Assembly (NCBI GenBank): GCA_026990095.1
Contig: JALSIL010000006.1
Coordinates: forward strand, 1-7,120
DNA length: 7,120 nt
DNA from: Lysobacterales bacterium
GTDB taxonomy: Bacteria; Pseudomonadota; Gammaproteobacteria; Xanthomonadales; Marinicellaceae
Reading direction: 5' to 3'
In this document: in pieces, positions 1-5,754 of the stretch
Layout: each line of letters begins with the position of its first letter
Numbering within the stretch: the first letter of the stretch is position 1
Made by a program: the position numbers and the translations under genes
The notes under the pieces: model-generated
The model's input: the letters and a program-made list of their open reading frames with translations, nothing else
Database searches by the model: none
Told to the model about the DNA's origin: nothing

Positions 1-2
1 CT

Positions 3-1523
3 GTTTTAGCCGTTGGTTTGGATGTTGGTGGTGTTGATTTCTTAACCGATGATATATCTCAATCTTACAAAGATATTGGCGGTGGTATTTGTGAAGTCAA
101 TGCCGCACCCGGTTTTAGAATGCACGTAGCACCCTCAGAAGGAAAACCCCGAGACGTAGCCGGCAAGGTCATCGACATGTTATTCCCTGAAGGCACGCCA
201 AGTCGCATCCCTATCGCTGCAATTACAGGAACAAACGGCAAAACAACCACGGCACGAATGCTCTCACACATTTTAAAAACGTGCGGACATATAGTTGGCA
301 ATACGGCAACTGAAGGTGTCTATATTGATGGGCGATTAACCGTAAAAGGTGACATGACAGGCCCCATGGCATCACATATTGTTTTGCGTGACCCAACAGT
401 CGATATTGCCGTTTTAGAAACCGCTAGAGGCGGCATTGTTCGTGCTGGACTAGGCTATAACGCAACCAATGTTTCAGCTTGTTTGAACATTTCATCGGAT
501 CATTTAGGAATACGAGGAATCAACACCTTAGAACAATTAGCCGAAGCCAAACGTGTTGTTGTAGAAGTCGCAAAAGATGTTGCCGTGCTTAATGCCGATG
601 ATCAATTATGCCTGAAAATGGCAGATCATACCCAAGCAGAAAAAGTCTGTTATGTCACCATGAATCCAGGTCACCAACTGGTAAAAGAACACATTAAACA
701 CGGTGGCATGGCGTTTGTGCTTGAACAAGGCATCAATGGCGATATGATTACTATTTACGATAATGGCACACACATTCCTTTGTTGTGGACGCACTTAATT
801 CCTGCAACCATTGAAGGTAAAGCCACCCACAATGTACAAAATGCCATGTTTGCTGCTGCTCTTGCCTATGCCATGAAAAAAGATTTGGATGAAATTAGGC
901 ATGGACTGCGAACCTTTGATGCCACCTTCTTCCAAGCCCCAGGACGCATGAATCAATACGATGAACATCCTTACAAAGTTATACTGGATTACGGTCATAA
1001 CCAAGCCGCCATTAAAGTGGTTTGCCAAACCATCGACCGATTTGAAGTTAACGGTGAAAAAACGGTTGTCTTAGCGGCTCCAGGTGATAGACGCGATGAA
1101 GACATCAAAGCCATCGCTGCAGAAGCTGCAGGGCATTTTGACAATTACATTTTAAAAGCCGATGATAACCGCCGTGGACGTGATGAGCGCGAAGTGCCTT
1201 TGATGTTGCAACAACAGTTATTAGACTCAGGTGTTGCAGAAAACAAAATTCAGATAATTGCCGATGAGACTAAAGCCGTAGAACACGCCTTATCAACCGC
1301 AAATGAAAATGATTTAGTCTTGATATTTGGAGATAATATTACTCGCTGTTGGAAACAAATCATACATTTCAACCCTGAGAATCAAAAATCAACAACGGCA
1401 ACACCTGAGAACATTGTTTCAAATGTTATCGTTGAGGAAGAAAACAGCCATTTAGATTCCATGCAATTAATAAAAGACGAACGTGGAGTCCGATTGGCGC
1501 GTATCGAAGAAGAGGGAGATTAA
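3..1523 (+). CDS. cphA: Cyanophycin synthetase, C-terminal part (5' end outside window)
   Basis: Cyanophycin synthetase builds the storage polymer multi-L-arginyl-poly-L-aspartate in the cytoplasm, adding Asp and Arg alternately at the cost of ATP. The reading frame is open from the window edge, so TTG at 18 is not the true start. About 507 codons are visible of a protein usually near 870-900 residues. Numbering from codon 18, residues 1-45 are the end of the ATP-grasp (Asp-adding) domain, with DVGGVDFLTDDIS and EVNAAPGFRMHVAPSEGKPR. The Mur-ligase-like (Arg-adding) domain follows. It has the P-loop GTNGKTTT (71-78), ETARGGI (134-140), SSDHLGIRG (159-167), HNVQNA (271-276), APGRMNQY (307-314) and DYGHNQAA (324-331). 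The intact second P-loop argues for a true CphA1 rather than the CphA2 type, which lacks this site. The Nudix gene starts 9 nt downstream, so co-transcription is likely. No cyanophycinase is in view; it or a second cphA may lie upstream. Family assignment is strong. Confidence 0.95.
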   Translation, partial: VLAVGLDVGGVDFLTDDISQSYKDIGGGICEVNAAPGFRMHVAPSEGKPRDVAGKVIDMLFPEGTPSRIPIAAITGTNGKTTTARMLSHILKTCGHIVGNTATEGVYIDGRLTVKGDMTGPMASHIVLRDPTVDIAVLETARGGIVRAGLGYNATNVSACLNISSDHLGIRGINTLEQLAEAKRVVVEVAKDVAVLNADDQLCLKMADHTQAEKVCYVTMNPGHQLVKEHIKHGGMAFVLEQGINGDMITIYDNGTHIPLLWTHLIPATIEGKATHNVQNAMFAAALAYAMKKDLDEIRHGLRTFDATFFQAPGRMNQYDEHPYKVILDYGHNQAAIKVVCQTIDRFEVNGEKTVVLAAPGDRRDEDIKAIAAEAAGHFDNYILKADDNRRGRDEREVPLMLQQQLLDSGVAENKIQIIADETKAVEHALSTANENDLVLIFGDNITRCWKQIIHFNPENQKSTTATPENIVSNVIVEEENSHLDSMQLIKDERGVRLARIEEEGD

Positions 1524-1532
1524 GCAAAAGAA

Positions 1533-2105
1533 ATGAAAATAAAATTTTGCAATTATTGCGGTGCCAAAGTGAAATATAAAATCCCAGCATCCGATGACCA
1601 TAAACGCGCTGTTTGCACTCAATGTAAGGCTATTCATTATCAAAACCCAAAAATTATAACGGGTGTGATTGTTGAACACGAGGGTCAGATATTATTGGCT
1701 AAACGTGCAATCCAGCCACGTTATGGAACTTGGACTATACCTGCTGGATTTATGGAGCTGGATGAAACGCTACAAGTTGGCGCCGCAAGAGAATGCTTTG
1801 AAGAAACCGAAGCAAAACTTAAGAATGTCGAGTTGTTTGGCGTCTACAACACCATTAGCAACTCACAGGTTTATACCATTTTTAGAGCACAGTTAGATGG
1901 TAAACACTTCACAGCCACCACCGAAAGCTTGGATGTGAAACTTTATTATCCCAAGGATATTCCCTGGGATAATATTGCCTTTCCCTGTGTCGAACACGCA
2001 CTCAAACGCTTTATAAAAGAAATGAAAACAGGTTTTACAATTGCCTTAGAAGACATTCACGAAGATTTTGAAGGCTCCAGAAAAACAGGGTATTTTGACA
2101 ATTAA
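1533..2105 (+). CDS. Zinc-ribbon Nudix hydrolase
   Basis: This is a 190-residue cytoplasmic Nudix hydrolase, a class that cleaves nucleoside diphosphates linked to another group; the substrate here cannot be read from sequence. The N-terminus is a zinc ribbon with Cys6, Cys9, Cys28 and Cys31 (CNYCG and CTQCK), followed by IHYQNPK. The Nudix fold follows, with RAIQPRYGTWTIPAGFMEL leading into the Nudix box at residues 72-94. G72, E78, R86, E87, E90 and E91 are all present, so the metal-binding glutamates are intact. The usual Gly near the box end is Glu93. Proteobacterial zinc-ribbon relatives that I recall also lack this Gly (an EEAC-type ending), so it is probably a family trait. ATG at 1533 is chosen because the zinc ribbon begins at once. 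An AGGGAG lies at 1513-1518 inside the end of cphA, 14 nt before the start, which is rather far. The 9 nt gap suggests an operon with cphA. NAD-, ADP-ribose- or FAD-type substrates are possible but unproven. Confidence 0.92.
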   Translation: MKIKFCNYCGAKVKYKIPASDDHKRAVCTQCKAIHYQNPKIITGVIVEHEGQILLAKRAIQPRYGTWTIPAGFMELDETLQVGAARECFEETEAKLKNVELFGVYNTISNSQVYTIFRAQLDGKHFTATTESLDVKLYYPKDIPWDNIAFPCVEHALKRFIKEMKTGFTIALEDIHEDFEGSRKTGYFDN

Positions 2106-2123
2106 AAAAAACAAACTCACCTA

Positions 2124-2154
2124 AAAGGATGCTCTCCCGTAACTTTTATCCTTT
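2124..2154. terminator. Weak hairpin between convergent genes
   Basis: AAAGGAT (2124-2130) and ATCCTTT (2148-2154) form a 7 bp inverted repeat around a 17 nt loop. The element sits in the 50 nt gap between the Nudix stop and the stop of the minus-strand membrane protein. An A-run (2103-2111) lies on its left, which reads as a T-run on the minus strand, so it could end transcription of the minus-strand gene. The stem is AT-rich, the loop is long and no clean T-run follows on the plus strand. It is only a possible terminator, supported mainly by its convergent position. Confidence 0.28.
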
Positions 2155-2155
2155 C

Positions 2156-2536
2156 TTAAAACCTTTGGATTGCAGCTATTTGCACTAAAAGGATTGGGTA
2201 CTTAAATACCCAAAAAAGCATAAAGCTAATTTTATCTCTGAATATGTTACCAATCGTATTAGAAAACTGGTGGTATTCGATGTATTGTTCATCCATTAAT
2301 TTTCTTGTTATTAATATATTAAGGGCGATGCCAAGTATGAGATAAATACCAACGAGAACAAGTACCCACCCTTTATTTTTTCGGCTATCTATAATTCCTG
2401 CATGTTCTAAGCCTAACAAGAATTTATAAGACAAGTAAAGCAATAATACAGCGAGAATATAATAAAGCCATGAACGTAAAATCGGGTGTTTTTTCTCTGA
2501 TTTTTTTGGGTCGTATTTAACAGGTTCTTCACTCAT
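2156..2536 (-). CDS. Small hypothetical membrane protein, three TM segments
   Basis: I do not recognise this 126-residue protein. The first 20 residues are charged and hydrophilic (MSEEPVKYDPKKSEKKHP). Three hydrophobic segments follow at about 21-42, 57-77 and 102-123, pointing to an integral inner-membrane protein. A short polar loop (GLEHAGIIDSRKNKG) joins the first two. A longer one with several charged residues (RKLMDEQYIEYHQFSNT) joins the second and third. There is no signal peptidase site, lipobox or enzymatic motif. The start is supported by AAAAGAG about 8 nt upstream on the minus strand and by a good promoter further up. It lies downstream of proB in the same direction, but the 131 nt gap and its own promoter argue that it is a separate transcript. 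It is real by length, membrane pattern and upstream signals; its role is unknown. Confidence 0.75.
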   Translation of the reverse strand: MSEEPVKYDPKKSEKKHPILRSWLYYILAVLLLYLSYKFLLGLEHAGIIDSRKNKGWVLVLVGIYLILGIALNILITRKLMDEQYIEYHQFSNTIGNIFRDKISFMLFWVFKYPILLVQIAAIQRF

Positions 2537-2601
2537 TTTTATGCTCTTTTCAGTTATTTTATTTCCATTAATCGCTGTGCAGGGATTCTTTTTATATGGT
2601 T

Positions 2602-2630
2602 ATTATACATGATTAGACAACTTCTTACAA
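2602..2630 (-). promoter_or_regulatory. Predicted sigma70-type promoter for the small membrane protein
   Basis: Read on the minus strand, TTGTAA (2630-2625, 4 of 6 to the -35 consensus) is followed after exactly 17 nt by TATAAT (2607-2602, perfect -10). A transcript would start near 2595, leaving a leader of about 60 nt before the ATG at 2536. This is the best promoter match in the window and lies wholly between genes. Confidence 0.65.
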
Positions 2631-2643
2631 TTTCAATTTAAAT

Positions 2644-2664
2644 GCAAAGAACGGTTTGCTTTGC
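2644..2664 (-). terminator. Possible hairpin downstream of proB
   Basis: GCAAAG (2644-2649) and CTTTGC (2659-2664) form a perfect 6 bp stem with a 9 nt loop, beginning only 3 nt past the proB stop codon on the minus strand. It is followed on that strand by ATTTAAATT rather than a clean T-run, so intrinsic termination would be inefficient. Its position at the end of proA-proB is the main support. Confidence 0.3.
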
Positions 2665-2667
2665 CAA

Positions 2668-3429
2668 TTAAAAAACAAACCTTGTATGAGCCGTTTTATA
2701 GTTAATTGAATCAAGTATGAAATTTCTTTTCCCACCGTTAACTATCCACATCTGAGTTTTGGCTCGAGAACATATTTCAGCAGCCTGAATCTTAGAGGTC
2801 ATGCCACCGGTACCAAGTTTATTGTTTGTGTTTTCATCGATGTATTGCATGCAAAGGCTTATCTCAGTTATTTCGGGTATTAATTGTGCATCTTCATACT
2901 TTTGTGGATTTTTATCAAATAAACCATCAATATCTGAGGCAAGCATGAGTAAATCAGCTTTGAGTAAGTTGGCAACATAGGCAGACAGTTTATCATTATC
3001 ACCAAAAACCAGTTCATCAATAGCAATAGTATCATTTTCATTGATGATTGGAATAAAATCGTTTTCAAATAAATCAGAGAGTGTGTTTAATATATTATCT
3101 TGTGCTTCTGGGTTATCAAAATCTCTGTAAGTAACTAAACATTGTGCCATAGGCAATCCAAAGTCACGAAATATCTGGTTGTAAATTTGCATTAAAATGG
3201 GTTGCCCAATCGCAGCAAGTGCTTGTTTTGATTCGGATTTTTTCCACTTATTGACAGCAATAAAATGTTGAGCCGTGGCAATGGCTCCTGAAGAAACAAT
3301 AGCGATATTATAATCTTGGCGAAGTCGCACTAATTGACGCGCTATGTCCTCAATTTTGCCACGGGAAATGCGGTTTGAACCTGCGGTTAAAGTTGATGAA
3401 CCAATTTTAAGAATTAAGGTTTTTTTCAT
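2668..3429 (-). CDS. proB: Glutamate 5-kinase, short form without PUA domain
   Basis: ProB phosphorylates L-glutamate to gamma-glutamyl phosphate, the first and usually proline-inhibited step of proline synthesis, in the cytoplasm. The 253 residues form an amino-acid-kinase fold. Visible motifs are KIGSSTLT (8-15), SSGAIATA (46-53), QALAAIGQP, IINENDTIAIDE, FGDNDKLSAYVANL, ASDIDGLFDKNP and GTGGMTSKIQAAE, all apparently intact. The E. coli enzyme is about 367 residues with a C-terminal PUA domain; here the protein stops after the kinase domain. This looks like a natural short form, not a truncation, because the stop follows a complete terminal segment (WIVNGGKRNF). The wording of the sequence (ISRGKIEDIARQ, TWIVNG-like end) recalls Bacteroidota ProB. 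The ATG at 3429 follows the proA TGA by 3 nt, with GGTGAT overlapping that stop as ribosome binding site. It is clearly the second gene of a proA-proB operon. Confidence 0.95.
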   Translation of the reverse strand: MKKTLILKIGSSTLTAGSNRISRGKIEDIARQLVRLRQDYNIAIVSSGAIATAQHFIAVNKWKKSESKQALAAIGQPILMQIYNQIFRDFGLPMAQCLVTYRDFDNPEAQDNILNTLSDLFENDFIPIINENDTIAIDELVFGDNDKLSAYVANLLKADLLMLASDIDGLFDKNPQKYEDAQLIPEITEISLCMQYIDENTNNKLGTGGMTSKIQAAEICSRAKTQMWIVNGGKRNFILDSINYKTAHTRFVF

Positions 3430-3432
3430 AAA

Positions 3433-4614
3433 TCACCCACGAACATTACCGTTTCCCGAAATAAACCACTTATTTGTAACCAATTCGTTAAGCCCAACAG
3501 GTCCTCGAAAATGCAGTTTTTGGGTGCTTATAGCAATTTCTGCACCTAAACCAAACTCACCGCCATCGGTATAACGTGTGGAGGCATTGTGATAGACTGC
3601 TGCACAATCCACCGAGTGTTGAAATTGCTGTGCTTTTATTTTATCATTGGTGATAATAACTGCCGAATGCCCGCCTGAATACTGATTAATTCCAACAATA
3701 GCCTGCTCCATGCTGTCAACTTGTGCCAATAATATTTTACTGGCTAAAAATTCTTCATAAAAGACCTTGTTATTTTTTATTGGTTTTATTCTGTTATTTA
3801 ATGTGGCTATGGCATCATCTGCAACTATTTCAATTTGATTGTTATTCAATGCTGCAATTAATTTTTGCAATTTATCAGCTGCGTGAGACGGGTGAATATA
3901 AACTTTATCCAAAGCATTGCAGACACTGATTCGCGTTTTACCATCAAGTATTATTTTAATTGCCATATCAAAATCAGCATTTTCATCTATGTACATGAAG
4001 TTATTCCCTCGACCCGATATTATCATTGGAATATCGGTATTTTCACGTATAGAATTAATTAATTGCTCTCCTCCCCGAGGAATGATGACATCTATTTTAA
4101 GTTCTTTACTTTGAATTAATTCTTGTGTTTGCTGACGGTCATAATCTAAGTATTGAACAATGTCTTTATCTTGACCATTTTTCTCTAAGGCTTTTTGCCA
4201 TAAATCTGTTAATACTAAATTGGTATTTCTCGCTTCCTTTCCCCCTTTGAGTAAAATTCTATTCCCTGCTTTGAAAGCTGTTATGGCTGCTTCTATAGTA
4301 ACATCGGGTCGAGACTCATAAATAATTAATATTGTTCCAAAAGGCACAACCCTATTTTCGATTATCAAATTTGGTTCTTTTTTATAACGATACAATACCT
4401 GCCCTTCAGGGTCATTCTTTTGTTTAACTTTTAGCACAGATAGTTGCATGCCTTTTATTTTGGCATCATTAACTTTTAATCGATCATACAGTGCTTCATC
4501 GTCTTGAGAGCAAGTCGATAAATCAATCTGATTTGCAGTTAAAATTGCTTGCGAATTTTTCACAATTAAATCCGATAAATCGCGAAGCACTTTATTCTTT
4601 ATTTCAGTATTCAT
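3433..4614 (-). CDS. proA: Gamma-glutamyl phosphate reductase (glutamate-5-semialdehyde dehydrogenase)
   Basis: ProA reduces gamma-glutamyl phosphate with NADPH to glutamate-5-semialdehyde, the precursor that cyclises on the way to proline. The 393 residues match the usual family length (about 400-420). Motifs in order are PFGTILIIYESRPDVT (91-106), AFKAGNRILLKGGKEA (113-128), DVIIPRGGEQLI (175-186), SGRGNNF (200-206), the catalytic cysteine Cys232 in ISVCNALDKV, and FGLGAEIAISTQ followed by HFRGPVGLNEL (354-378). ATG 4614 is the only usable start: an in-frame stop lies 24 nt upstream (4636-4638) with no ATG, GTG or TTG between. No clear Shine-Dalgarno site precedes it. The gene comes before proB, the reverse of the proB-proA order in E. 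coli. Sequence style (SGRGNNF, IEAAITAFKAGN, KEARNTNL) suggests Bacteroidota ancestry, which is a judgement from memory. Confidence 0.95.
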   Translation of the reverse strand: MNTEIKNKVLRDLSDLIVKNSQAILTANQIDLSTCSQDDEALYDRLKVNDAKIKGMQLSVLKVKQKNDPEGQVLYRYKKEPNLIIENRVVPFGTILIIYESRPDVTIEAAITAFKAGNRILLKGGKEARNTNLVLTDLWQKALEKNGQDKDIVQYLDYDRQQTQELIQSKELKIDVIIPRGGEQLINSIRENTDIPMIISGRGNNFMYIDENADFDMAIKIILDGKTRISVCNALDKVYIHPSHAADKLQKLIAALNNNQIEIVADDAIATLNNRIKPIKNNKVFYEEFLASKILLAQVDSMEQAIVGINQYSGGHSAVIITNDKIKAQQFQHSVDCAAVYHNASTRYTDGGEFGLGAEIAISTQKLHFRGPVGLNELVTNKWFISGNGNVRG

Positions 4615-4669
4615 TAAACTTAATATTGTTGGTAATTAAATCCCTATCGTACAACAATTCTAAATATTT

Positions 4670-4696
4670 TCTATAATTTTTACGCTTATGTTACAA
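4670..4696 (-). promoter_or_regulatory. Tentative promoter for proA-proB
   Basis: On the minus strand TTGTAA (4696-4691) is followed by TATAGA (4675-4670) after 15 nt, or by TAGAAA (4673-4668) after 17 nt. Each -10 matches 4 of 6 consensus bases. The -35 hexamer is identical to that of the promoter at 2602-2630. The region is so AT-rich that chance matches are expected, so this only marks the most plausible place. The leader to proA would be about 50 nt. Confidence 0.25.
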
Positions 4697-4701
4697 TCGA
4701 C

Positions 4702-4729
4702 TTGAATTTTCTTAATATATCGCTATATT
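4702..4729 (+). promoter_or_regulatory. Predicted promoter of the RND efflux operon
   Basis: TTGAAT (4702-4707) and TATATT (4724-4729) are separated by 16 nt. The expected start of transcription is near 4736, about 29 nt before the adaptor gene. The -10 hexamer is inside the right arm of an AT-rich palindrome, so a protein bound there would block polymerase. Hexamers are imperfect and the background is AT-rich, hence moderate confidence. Confidence 0.45.
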
Positions 4730-4748
4730 AGCATCTTCTAATATATTA
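4713..4748. promoter_or_regulatory. Paired AT-rich palindromes, candidate operator for the efflux operon
   Basis: TAATATA (4713-4719), TCGC, TATATTA (4724-4730) is a perfect 7 bp inverted repeat with a 4 nt spacer. Eight bases further, TAATATATTA (4739-4748) is a perfect 10 bp palindrome that reuses the same half-site. The two centres are 22 nt apart, about two helical turns, so dimers would sit on the same face of the DNA. They cover the predicted -10 box and the transcription start. This is what a repressor operator upstream of a pump operon would look like. No regulator gene is in the window, and AT-rich DNA yields such palindromes by chance fairly often. Confidence 0.4.
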
Positions 4749-4764
4749 CTCAAAAGAGCAGGCT

Positions 4765-5751
4765 ATGAAAACAATTGCACTATTAATTTTAACCCTTGTA
4801 CAGACGGTATCAAATGCACAATGGCATCAAACTAAGATTGAAACGGTTGATAGTTACAGACAACTTAATGGTGAGGTAGAAGCCGTTAATAAAGCCACTG
4901 TATCATCACAAACAGCAGGACGTGTGGAAAAATTGCATTACGATGTGGATGACTTTGTAGCCAAAGGGTCGATTCTTGTAGAATTTACCAATGCCGAACA
5001 AAAGGCGGCACTAAATCAAGCTTTATCGAATGCAAAAGCGGCAAAAATTGCATTTGAGCAAGCCCTGACCGATTATGAACGCATCAAAGATATTTATGCT
5101 AAAAAACTTGTGGCTAAAAGTCAATTAGATCAAGCTCTATCTAATAAAAACGCCTTAGAGGCACGTTATAAAGCTGCACAATCTGCAGTTGTCAGTGCGA
5201 AAAAACAACAAGAATACACCGTAATTAGTGCACCCTATGATGGCATTGTCACCAAACGTTTTGTTGAACAAGGTGAAGTGGTTAGCCCTGGCACACCTAT
5301 TATGGAAGGCTTAAGTTTAAATAAACTTCGCGTTGTCACCTATATTCCAGAAAAAATAATTAATCAAGCCAAAGCCAATCCACGAGCTAAAGTCATCATT
5401 AATGGCAAACAATTCACTCCTAAGAATATTACTGTTTTTCCTTATGCTGACCGACTGTCTCGAACTTTTAAAACTCGCATAGATTTAGAAACTGGTGAAA
5501 CTTCATTATTTCCAGGCATGACAGTTAAAGTCGCTTTAAAAGTGGGTGAAAAAAACACCATAATTATTCCGCACAATGCGGTGATTCACCGCAGTGAACT
5601 AACTATGGTTTACGTTAAAAGTGGCAATAATAAAATATTAAGACACATCAAATTGGGTTCATCTTATGGCGATAACATCGAGGTTATCTCTGGCTTATCA
5701 GAAAATGAAGAAATTCTACTAAATCCCCTATCTGAAAAAACAGGGAGTTAA
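4765..5751 (+). CDS. RND efflux periplasmic adaptor subunit (membrane fusion protein)
   Basis: This 328-residue adaptor would link an inner-membrane RND pump to an outer-membrane channel across the periplasm. Residues 1-18 look like a Sec signal peptide with cleavage after SNA (SNA/QW). There is no lipobox cysteine, so it is probably not lipid-anchored. The lipoyl-like hairpin domain is split: VSSQTAGRVEKLHYDVDD (46-63) and APYDGIVTKR to GEVVSPGTPIM (156-180). Between them lies an Ala-, Lys- and Gln-rich helical hairpin (about 77-150) that should form the coiled coil contacting the channel. The beta-barrel (about 185-260, ending LFPGMTVKVAL) and the membrane-proximal domain (about 265-320) follow. 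At 328 residues it is slightly shorter than AcrA-type adaptors. ATG 4765 has AAAGAG 6 nt upstream. The pump gene starts 3 nt after its stop. Substrate cannot be told from sequence. Confidence 0.93.
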   Translation: MKTIALLILTLVQTVSNAQWHQTKIETVDSYRQLNGEVEAVNKATVSSQTAGRVEKLHYDVDDFVAKGSILVEFTNAEQKAALNQALSNAKAAKIAFEQALTDYERIKDIYAKKLVAKSQLDQALSNKNALEARYKAAQSAVVSAKKQQEYTVISAPYDGIVTKRFVEQGEVVSPGTPIMEGLSLNKLRVVTYIPEKIINQAKANPRAKVIINGKQFTPKNITVFPYADRLSRTFKTRIDLETGETSLFPGMTVKVALKVGEKNTIIIPHNAVIHRSELTMVYVKSGNNKILRHIKLGSSYGDNIEVISGLSENEEILLNPLSEKTGS

Positions 5752-5754
5752 AAC

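Noticed and set aside
18..20. TTG at 18 as the start of a 501-residue gene
   Set aside because: The frame stays open to the window edge with ATP-grasp-type residues before it, and CphA is far longer; this is an internal codon of a gene cut by the window.
65..1028. Minus-strand open frames opposite cphA (65-301, 606-794, 795-1028)
   Set aside because: They lie wholly opposite a conserved coding region, are short, and show no family motif or ribosome site; they are shadows of cphA.
1669..1896. Second plus-strand frame inside the Nudix gene
   Set aside because: It overlaps the Nudix box in another frame and has no recognisable domain.
2668..2700. proB as a truncated pseudogene because it lacks the PUA domain
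   Set aside because: All kinase motifs are intact, the C-terminal segment is complete for the short form, and PUA-less ProB proteins are known, so it is read as a functional short form.
3344..4676. Plus-strand open frames opposite proA and proB
   Set aside because: They encode low-complexity Cys/Phe/Ile-rich peptides without motifs, opposite two well-conserved enzymes.
4615..4764. A small gene, regulatory RNA or riboswitch in the divergent intergenic region
   Set aside because: The 150 nt are strongly AT-rich with no credible small frame or GC-rich structured element; promoters and palindromes account for what is visible.
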